Assembly (NCBI GenBank): GCA_934754855.1
Contig: CAKVJR010000002.1
Coordinates: forward strand, 1 to 37,706
Reading direction: 5' to 3'
Origin: an uncultured Candidatus Melainabacteria bacterium
GTDB lineage: Bacteria > Cyanobacteriota > Vampirovibrionia > Gastranaerophilales > Gastranaerophilaceae
Length of the DNA: 37,706 bases
The notes beneath the pieces were generated by a model. It saw nothing but the letters and a program-made list of their open reading frames with translations. It searched no databases and had not been told where the DNA came from. Of the stretch, positions 31,959-37,706 are shown piece after piece (position 1 is the stretch's first letter; the number at the start of each line of letters is the position of its first letter). The position numbers were made by a program, and so were the translations under genes.

Positions 31959-33092
31959 ATGATTGATATTAAAAAAGCAAAAAGAATAGTTTTTAAGTTC
32001 GGAACGAACGTTTTAAGAGGCGATGACGGCTCAATTTCGCTCTCTCGCATTTATTCGTTTATTGAAGATATCTCAAAACTTCATAAACAGGAAAAAGAAA
32101 TTATTATCGTAACCTCAGGTGCTGTGGGGCTTGGGGCAAATAAGGTCAATGTTGATACAACGGGCGACGTTATTTTGAAGCAGGCTTGTGCCGCAATCGG
32201 TCAAACGACACTGATGTCGATTTATGAACACGGATTTGATAAGTACAAAATCACCTGTGCTCAAATACTTTTGACGGAAGAAGATTTTACTCAACGAGTT
32301 AAATATTTGAGTTTGAGTAATGTATTGAACAGACTTTTGGAACTCAATATTATCCCGATTATTAACCAAAATGATACCGTTTCGACGACTGAACTTGAAG
32401 AGGCTCGAGGTGTTCTTGAGGTTTGTTTCTCTGATAACGACAAGTTGTCCGCCCTTGTAGCAAGTAAACTTGAGGCAGATTTGCTCGTTATTATGTCCGA
32501 TATTGACGGACTTTTTGATGATAATCCGAAAGAAAATCCGAACGCAAAACGGATTCCTCTTGTCGAAGAAGTTACTCCCGAAATCGAAAGTATGGGGCAA
32601 GAAGCATCAAAAGGCGGTCGTGGCGGTATGAAAACAAAACTTGAAGCCGCAAAAGTTGTTACCCGCTCGGGCGGTCACGTCATTATTGCAAACGGCAAAA
32701 CCCCGAATATCGTTACAAAAATCTTTGAAGACGATGATATCGGCACTATTTTCTTGCCGACAGAAAAATTGTCGGGCAAAAAACGCTGGGTTGGTTATGC
32801 CACAAGCATTACAGGCAAAATTAAAGTTAACAACGGTGCTAAAAAAGCCCTTGTTGAAAAAGATGCAAGCCTTTTATCTATCGGTGTTTTGGGCGTTAAA
32901 GGTGAATTTCAAAAGGGCGATGTTGTATCAATTCTTGACGAAAACGATAATGAATTTGCAAAAGGTATGGTCAACTACGGAAGTGCCGATTGCCGCAAAA
33001 TCATTGGCGTTCACTCCGATGAAATCGCAAAAATTTTGGGTCACAAAAACTATGACGCAATCATCACTCGTGATAATATCGTAATTTTATAG
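31959..33092 (+). CDS. proB: Glutamate 5-kinase
   Basis: ProB phosphorylates glutamate, the first step of proline synthesis. The 377-residue protein (start MIDIKKAKR) has an amino-acid kinase domain (VFKFGTNVL, IVTSGAVGLGANK, PIINQNDTVST, FSDNDKLSALVA, MSDIDGLF, GGRGGMKTKLEAA) and a C-terminal PUA domain (from about 275, GYATSITGKIKVNNGAKKAL shortened). A longer frame from 31890 runs through the GNAT-like gene and the promoter and is rejected. proA follows 9 bp later. ProB-type kinases with a PUA domain are usually feedback-inhibited by proline. Confidence 0.96.
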   Translation: MIDIKKAKRIVFKFGTNVLRGDDGSISLSRIYSFIEDISKLHKQEKEIIIVTSGAVGLGANKVNVDTTGDVILKQACAAIGQTTLMSIYEHGFDKYKITCAQILLTEEDFTQRVKYLSLSNVLNRLLELNIIPIINQNDTVSTTELEEARGVLEVCFSDNDKLSALVASKLEADLLVIMSDIDGLFDDNPKENPNAKRIPLVEEVTPEIESMGQEASKGGRGGMKTKLEAAKVVTRSGGHVIIANGKTPNIVTKIFEDDDIGTIFLPTEKLSGKKRWVGYATSITGKIKVNNGAKKALVEKDASLLSIGVLGVKGEFQKGDVVSILDENDNEFAKGMVNYGSADCRKIIGVHSDEIAKILGHKNYDAIITRDNIVIL

Positions 33093-33101
33093 GAATTTTT
33101 T

Positions 33102-34394
33102 ATGGCTGAGATAAAAACAATTGCTAAAAATGCAAAAAATGCCTCAATCGCATTGTCCTCGCTATCTTGCGAAGTTAAAAATGCAGCGTTGAAAAACGTT
33201 GCAGATGCTTTAAAAAATAGCACTAATAGTGTTATTGAAGCAAATGAGCGGGATTTGGCGGCTGCAAAGATTGCAGTTGAAGAGGGAAAGTTGTCAAAAT
33301 CTGTTTTTAATCGCTTAAAGGCTGATGAAAATAAGATAAACGCTATGATTGACGGTATTTATGACGTTATGAAACTTGACGACCCTGTTAATAAAGTTGA
33401 GTTCACAAGAGAACTTGCTGACGGTTTGATTTTGAAAAAAGTTACCTGCCCTATTGGGGTTATTGGAGTGATTTTTGAAGCAAGACCTGACGTTTTGGCT
33501 CAAATTTCTGCACTTGCAATAAAATCAGGCAATGCGGTTCTTTTAAAAGGCGGTAAAGAAACAATTAACACTAATAGTGTTATCTATAAAATTATAGTTG
33601 ATGCTCTTGATAAGACGGACGGTTTCCCGAAAAATGTTATCAATTTGCTTTTTTCTCACGATGATGTTGCTCAAATGTTGTCTGAGGACAAATCTATTGA
33701 TTTGATTATTCCGAGAGGTTCTAACAAACTTGTAAAATACATTCAAGAAAACACAAAAATCCCCGTTTTGGGTCATGCGAGCGGGATTTGTCATATTTAT
33801 GTTGATGACTCTGCTGATTTTGACAAGGCTTTGAAAATTATTGAAGACTCAAAATGCCAATATCCTGCGGCTTGTAACTCTGTTGAAACGGTTTTGGTAA
33901 ATAGCAATATTGCTAAATCTTTCTTACCACTATTTGTGTTAAAAATGTCTGAAATAGGTGTTATTGTTAACGGAGATGATGAAACAAGAAAAATCGTCGA
34001 TAATATAGGTGAAGTCGAAGAATGGGCTCACGAGTACGGCGAAAAAGAATTATCCGTCAAAATTGTTGGCTCAGTTGGAGAAGCGGTTAATCATATAAAT
34101 GAATATGGTTCAGGTCATACCGATTGTATCGTAAGCGAAAACACTAATAGTGTTAATTATTTTATGGCTCGAGTTGACTCAGCAGGGGTTTGTCACAATG
34201 CATCAACGAGATTTGCGGACGGATACAGATACGGTTTTGGTGCGGAAGTTGGAATTTCAACGAATAAAACTCATGCAAGAGGTCCTGTCGGTCTTGATGG
34301 TTTGACAATTTATAAATATCAACTTGAGGGAAATGGCGATATCGTTGCGGATTTCTGCTCAGGAAACAGAAAATTTACGCATAAAGACATTTAA
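33102..34394 (+). CDS. proA: Gamma-glutamyl phosphate reductase
   Basis: ProA reduces glutamyl 5-phosphate to glutamate semialdehyde with NADPH. The 430-residue protein has IGVIGVIFEARPDV, GNAVLLKGGKE, LIIPRGSNKLV, the catalytic Cys in YPAACNSVETVLVN, DSAGVCHNASTRFADGYRYG (shortened) and HARGPVGLDGLTIYKY. AGGA lies 7 nt before the ATG. Three in-frame copies of a palindrome encoding N-(S/T)-T-N-S-V lie in the gene, at codons near 40, 156 and 347; comparison with E. coli ProA shows no extra length at these sites. The stop codon lies inside the stem of the terminator hairpin. Confidence 0.96.
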   Translation: MAEIKTIAKNAKNASIALSSLSCEVKNAALKNVADALKNSTNSVIEANERDLAAAKIAVEEGKLSKSVFNRLKADENKINAMIDGIYDVMKLDDPVNKVEFTRELADGLILKKVTCPIGVIGVIFEARPDVLAQISALAIKSGNAVLLKGGKETINTNSVIYKIIVDALDKTDGFPKNVINLLFSHDDVAQMLSEDKSIDLIIPRGSNKLVKYIQENTKIPVLGHASGICHIYVDDSADFDKALKIIEDSKCQYPAACNSVETVLVNSNIAKSFLPLFVLKMSEIGVIVNGDDETRKIVDNIGEVEEWAHEYGEKELSVKIVGSVGEAVNHINEYGSGHTDCIVSENTNSVNYFMARVDSAGVCHNASTRFADGYRYGFGAEVGISTNKTHARGPVGLDGLTIYKYQLEGNGDIVADFCSGNRKFTHKDI

Positions 34395-34456
34395 CACAAA
34401 TAGTGTTAAATGTCTTTAAAATCTTGTGTTTATATTTGATAACACGAATAGTGTTA
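33218..34456. repeat. Five copies of a 17-bp palindrome, TAACACTAATAGTGTTA, in and after proA
   Basis: Copies lie at 33218-33234 (one stem mismatch), 33566-33582 (perfect), 34139-34155 (first base differs), 34392-34408 (centre AAATA) and 34440-34456 (centre GAATA). The consensus is TAACAC, variable base, AATAGTGTTA; with T as the variable base it is an 8-bp perfect inverted repeat around one base. The first three are in the same frame of proA, the fourth covers its stop codon and the fifth covers the queA stop. I found no other copy in the window. Confidence 0.85.
34383..34417. terminator. 15-bp hairpin at the proA/queA convergence (probable bidirectional terminator)
   Basis: AAAGACATTTAACAC pairs perfectly with GTGTTAAATGTCTTT around an AAATA loop. 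It lies across the proA stop and 37 bp beyond the queA stop. The T tracts are short (TTT on either side), so termination may be partial. The inner part is one of the five palindromic repeats. Confidence 0.6.
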
Positions 34457-35491
34457 TTTGATAAACATGCAATCCCCGTAACTGTAAAATCTGTATTGAT
34501 TTTCGATTGCGTGTTTGTATGCATCAAAGATAAATTCCCGCCCTGCAAATGCTGATACGAGCATTAAAAGAGTTGATTTCGGCAGGTGGAAGTTTGTTAT
34601 TATTTTGTTTACGATTTTGAACTCAAATCCGGGGTAGATGAACAATTCCGAGTGGTCTTTGACGGGAATTATTTTTCCGTATTTTTTTATTGTGGTTTCG
34701 AGTGTTCTGACGCTTGTTGTTCCAACTGCTACAATATTTTTGCCTTGTGCAATTGCTTCATTGATTGCGTTTGCACTTTCTTCAGGAATTTCAAATGTTT
34801 CCGAATCCATTTTGTGGTCTTCGATATCATCGACTTTGACGGGTTTAAAGGTTCCCAATCCGACATTGAGGTGTACAAATGCCTTGCCGACGCCCTTTTG
34901 TTCCAATTCATCAAGAATTTCTTTGGTAAAGTGCAATCCTGCTGTCGGTGCTGCGACAGAGCCTTCGTATTTTGCGTAAACCGTTTGGTAACGCTCAAAG
35001 TCGAGATTTTTGTATTGTTCGTCGGTCATATTTCTTTCGATATAAGGCGGGAGCGGAATGTTGCCGTATTCGCCCAAAATTTCGTAAATATTACCTGTAT
35101 AATTGAGTTTGATTTTCCATTTATCATCAATTTTTTCCAAAATTTCGACAGAAAGTTTTTCTCCGACTGTTAACACCATTTGTGGTTTTACACGTTTTGA
35201 GGGCTTTATGAGGGCTATCCAAATCGATTTTTCGATTTCTCTGACGAGGAAAATCTCAATTTTGGCACCTGTATCTTTTATTGAAAACAATCTTGCGGGA
35301 ATGACTTTTGTGTTGTTCAAGACGAGAAAATCGTTTTCGTCAAGGCAATCAACGATGTCGTAAAAATGCTTGTCTTCATAGCAAAGAGCCTGTCTGTTTA
35401 GGACAAGCATCTTTGAATTTTCTCTTTTTTGAGATGGTAATTGTGCAATTAATTCTTTTGGAAGTTCATAATCAAATTCATCAAGTTTCAT
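34454..35491 (-). CDS. queA: S-adenosylmethionine:tRNA ribosyltransferase-isomerase
   Basis: QueA transfers the ribosyl group of SAM to 7-aminomethyl-7-deazaguanine in tRNA, a late step of queuosine synthesis. The 345-residue protein has the typical start FDYELPKELIAQLPSQKRENSKMLVL (shortened), DFLVLNNTKVIPARL, PLPPYIER, YQTVYAKYEGSVAAPTAGLHFT (shortened) and the C-terminal NFHLPKSTLLMLVSAFAGRE. It lies 1 bp after the yidC stop and is probably translated from the same mRNA. No tgt or queC-E gene is in the window. Confidence 0.96.
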   Translation of the reverse strand: MKLDEFDYELPKELIAQLPSQKRENSKMLVLNRQALCYEDKHFYDIVDCLDENDFLVLNNTKVIPARLFSIKDTGAKIEIFLVREIEKSIWIALIKPSKRVKPQMVLTVGEKLSVEILEKIDDKWKIKLNYTGNIYEILGEYGNIPLPPYIERNMTDEQYKNLDFERYQTVYAKYEGSVAAPTAGLHFTKEILDELEQKGVGKAFVHLNVGLGTFKPVKVDDIEDHKMDSETFEIPEESANAINEAIAQGKNIVAVGTTSVRTLETTIKKYGKIIPVKDHSELFIYPGFEFKIVNKIITNFHLPKSTLLMLVSAFAGREFIFDAYKHAIENQYRFYSYGDCMFIK

Positions 35492-35492
35492 A

Positions 35493-36560
35493 TTATTTTT
35501 CCGGTTTTACATCAATTACATCTGATTTTTTTTCTTCCGCAGCGTCAAGTTGTTTGTTTATGACGAAAGTTTGACCGATTTGGAAGAGGTTACTTACTAC
35601 CAAATAGAGCAAAACGCCCGCAGGGATAGGGATAAAGAAGAATGTTGCGGTCAAGAAAATCGGCATCGTTCTTCCCATTGTTTTTTGCATTGCTTCTTGT
35701 TGCGGGTCGAGTTGTTGTTGAGAATTTTTGTTTGTAAGCGTAATAACTTTTGTTGCAAAGAACATTGATAAACCGAAGAAAAGAACCAATGCGAGAACAT
35801 CTAAGTTCATTTTTTCGTCAGCATGAATTGTTTTGACATCTGCGGTTAAGATATCGCCGCTTCTTTTAAACTCAACGTTTTCGGATTCTCTTGAGTTAAC
35901 GTTTGTAATTTCAACTTCCGCACCTGTGATAGTTTTGTTTTCAAAGTTATCAACTTGGAAAGCGTTGAGAGCGAGTTTAAATTCGACATCTTCTCCGGGG
36001 ATAATTTGATTCATATAGCGAAGATTTTCTTTTGAACCTTTAACTTTTACGTCTTTTTCCACTGAGCCGTCACTGTAATAAACTGTTGCTTTCTTGCCCA
36101 AGTTGAAGTTTGCTGTTTTTCCGACAGTAAATGTGTTGTCGAATGAGCGGGCTGATGTTCCTCTGATAGTAGCATCAAGTCTGTTGATAAATAAGAATTT
36201 TGCATTTCCCGCAAGGTCAATGAATTGCGGGCTGATTAATGCCGTGTATAACAAAATGAATATCGGCATTTGGATTAAAACGGGAAAGCAACCGCCCATC
36301 GGGTTGAAGTTGTTTTCCTTGTAAAATTCCATCATTTTGCGTTGCATAACTTGCGGGTCGTCTTTGTAACGTTCTTGAATCATCTTCATTTTCGGTTGCA
36401 TTTTTTGCATAACCTTCATAGAACGTTGTTGTGACACGCTCAACGGCCACATCAAAACTCTTACGATAATTGTTAAAAATATAATTCCCAATCCGTAACT
36501 GCCGCAAATATCGCTCAATGCTTTAAGCAGTTGGATTGTTGCATCTGTAAAAAATTCCAC
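35493..36560 (-). CDS. yidC: Membrane protein insertase YidC (GTG start)
   Basis: YidC inserts and folds inner-membrane proteins. The 355-residue protein starts at GTG (36560) with AGGA 8 nt upstream. The first core membrane segment (about 21-40) carries the conserved groove Arg (R34, IIVRVLMWPLS), followed by the cytoplasmic helical hairpin (QQRSMKVMQKMQPKMKMIQ) and FPVLIQMPIFILLYTAL. An insertion of about 130 residues (about 118-250), Ig-like in composition, separates it from the third core segment (LALVLFFGLSMFFATKV). Two more follow, then a short acidic tail. The E. coli-type N-terminal periplasmic domain is absent. The placement of the insertion resembles cyanobacterial YidC as I recall it. 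Confidence 0.95.
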   Translation of the reverse strand: MEFFTDATIQLLKALSDICGSYGLGIIFLTIIVRVLMWPLSVSQQRSMKVMQKMQPKMKMIQERYKDDPQVMQRKMMEFYKENNFNPMGGCFPVLIQMPIFILLYTALISPQFIDLAGNAKFLFINRLDATIRGTSARSFDNTFTVGKTANFNLGKKATVYYSDGSVEKDVKVKGSKENLRYMNQIIPGEDVEFKLALNAFQVDNFENKTITGAEVEITNVNSRESENVEFKRSGDILTADVKTIHADEKMNLDVLALVLFFGLSMFFATKVITLTNKNSQQQLDPQQEAMQKTMGRTMPIFLTATFFFIPIPAGVLLYLVVSNLFQIGQTFVINKQLDAAEEKKSDVIDVKPEK

Positions 36561-36599
36561 TTCTTTTTTCCTTTCGGCTGGTCTAATTAATATATATTA

Positions 36600-36627
36600 A
36601 TTATATTCGCTAAATCTTATTTAACAA
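36600..36627 (-). promoter_or_regulatory. Sigma-70 type promoter of yidC-queA
   Basis: On the minus strand, TTGTTA (36627-36622), a 16-nt spacer and TATAAT (36605-36600) sit directly after the stop of the glycosyltransferase gene and 39 nt before the yidC GTG. Confidence 0.58.
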
Positions 36628-36628
36628 G

Positions 36629-37706
36629 TTATTTAACGAGAGCCGGTTCTTCGGATTTTGCGGTGCCGTGTTGAGTTTTTCCCCAATCCATAGTTTTCTT
36701 TGTGAAAATTATTTTAAAGATGATAAAAGTTACGACGGGGAACCACAAAACCAACAAATACGCACATGTTTCAAATGATTGTCTTATGTTTTCGAGAGGT
36801 TTCAAGTGGTTATATTTTCTCAAACTGTAAACAAGTCCGCTGTAAAAGAAGATGAAAATCAAAACGGCAAGAGTTAATGATGATAAAATTTGGTTTTCAT
36901 CATATTTTATGTATCTGAAAATTTGAAATCCGACTTCCGAGAAGAACCAGAACGGGAGTAAAAATTCGCAGATATAAGCAGTCATATCAAGGCTTACTCG
37001 AAGTGACATGTCTTTTGAAAAAAGAACTGCCCAAAAATTTTCCAAATATCTTCTGATACTTCCTTCAACCCAACGTCTGCGTTGACGAAGCAGGGGAACT
37101 ATTCTCATAACGCCCTCTTCATACACGCATACTTCGGGGCAAAAACGAATGTCCCAACCCTTAATTTGCAATCTTGTTGACATGTCGAGGTCGTCTGTAA
37201 TTGTGTAGTTGTTCCAACCGCCAATGTCTTCTAAGGCTTTTCTCTTGATAAGTTCGCCGTTTCCACGAAGTTCAACCGCACCTTTTACGGCGTCACGTCC
37301 GAGTTGGAAGTGCGTGTCCAAAGCCATTTCATTATCTTGGCAGCGTGTGAGGAAGTTATCGTTTCTGTTGCTGATTACTTTTCTCGCTTGAACTGCACCG
37401 ACATCTTCCGGCTCAAGTTTGGGAACAAGATTTTTGATAAAATCGGGATTTATTCTTGCATCTGCGTCAAAAACCAAAATCGCTTCGCCGTGTGCCATTT
37501 TGAGTGCATCGTTCAAAACAGCCGATTTTCCGGGGAAAGAGTCTTTTTCTCTTATCAAATATCTGATATTGTGGTTTTCTGCGGCAATTTGTTTAATAAC
37601 TTCTGCTGTGTTATCGTCGCTTCTGTCGTCGATTAAAATAAGTTCGTAGTTGTCATAATCAACTGCCGTAATGTTTTCGACAGTTTTGTGAATAACAACT
37701 CCCTCG
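36629..37706 (-). CDS. Processive family 2 glycosyltransferase, membrane-bound (5' end cut by window edge)
   Basis: The frame is open from the right edge to TAA at 36629, giving 358 residues of the C-terminal part. Motifs run in order: LILIDDRSDDNT, KSAVLNDAL, the DxD motif VFDADAR, GNGELIKRKAL, TDDLDMS (TED-type) and RQRRRWVEG (QxxRW). These mark a processive inverting transferase of the cellulose / chitin / poly-GlcNAc synthase type. Three or four membrane segments follow (about 230-330). It would make or export a polysaccharide from the inner membrane; the sugar cannot be told. The first membrane segments and start codon lie outside the window. Confidence 0.9.
   Translation of the reverse strand, partial: EGVVIHKTVENITAVDYDNYELILIDDRSDDNTAEVIKQIAAENHNIRYLIREKDSFPGKSAVLNDALKMAHGEAILVFDADARINPDFIKNLVPKLEPEDVGAVQARKVISNRNDNFLTRCQDNEMALDTHFQLGRDAVKGAVELRGNGELIKRKALEDIGGWNNYTITDDLDMSTRLQIKGWDIRFCPEVCVYEEGVMRIVPLLRQRRRWVEGSIRRYLENFWAVLFSKDMSLRVSLDMTAYICEFLLPFWFFSEVGFQIFRYIKYDENQILSSLTLAVLIFIFFYSGLVYSLRKYNHLKPLENIRQSFETCAYLLVLWFPVVTFIIFKIIFTKKTMDWGKTQHGTAKSEEPALVK

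Noticed and set aside
34586..35173. 195-codon open frame antisense to queA
   Set aside because: Shadow frame with Cys/Phe-rich nonsense composition; queA is well supported.

Overview
The window is AT-rich bacterial DNA with dense gene packing and the standard bacterial code (TGA is a stop; some genes start with TTG or GTG). It encodes Gram-negative envelope functions: KdsA for Kdo, an LptF/LptG permease and a large autotransporter. Its YidC carries a roughly 130-residue insertion between the second and third conserved membrane segments of the core, a layout I associate with cyanobacterial YidC. Three promoters match the flagellar sigma-28 consensus. Together these suggest a flagellated, non-photosynthetic relative of cyanobacteria (Melainabacteria/Vampirovibrionia, for example a gut Gastranaerophilales). 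That placement is inference.

Layout: 1-2948 (-) holds three tandem radical SAM paralogues, the last cut by the left edge. 3140-6823 (-) holds two long EF-hand / coiled-coil / CHAP proteins. 6984-7898 (+) is nadA, followed at 7994 (+) by a calpain-like cysteine protease. 9209-9506 is an intergenic repeat island. 9507-14102 (-) is a 1531-residue autotransporter, then rarA (-). Divergent from rarA are an orphan solute-binding protein and an LptF/LptG permease (+). 17.86-18.62 kb and 19.4-19.85 kb are repeat islands flanking a small coiled-coil protein gene (-). Then come kdsA (-), two tandem exported paralogues (+), a metzincin-like protease with a small Cys-rich partner (-), alr (+), and a (-) run of grpE, dnaJ, a beta-propeller gene, an O-methyltransferase, an EEP-family membrane protein and nadK. 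The right end has a GNAT-like gene, proB and proA (+), then queA, yidC and a membrane glycosyltransferase (-) cut by the right edge.

The main new observation is that the two CHAP proteins and the calpain-like protease share three things: no classical signal peptide, a similar Asn/Ser-rich N-terminus with a short S-x-F motif, and a near-perfect sigma-28 promoter (TAAAGTnn, 11-nt spacer, GCCGA). They look like a motility-coregulated set of hydrolases, possibly exported by the flagellar type III apparatus. Other points of interest are five copies of a 17-bp palindrome in and just after proA (three in the same reading frame of the gene), a recurring arrangement with the -10 hexamer 6-7 nt from the start codon that suggests leaderless mRNAs, and composite dispersed repeats in the intergenic islands.
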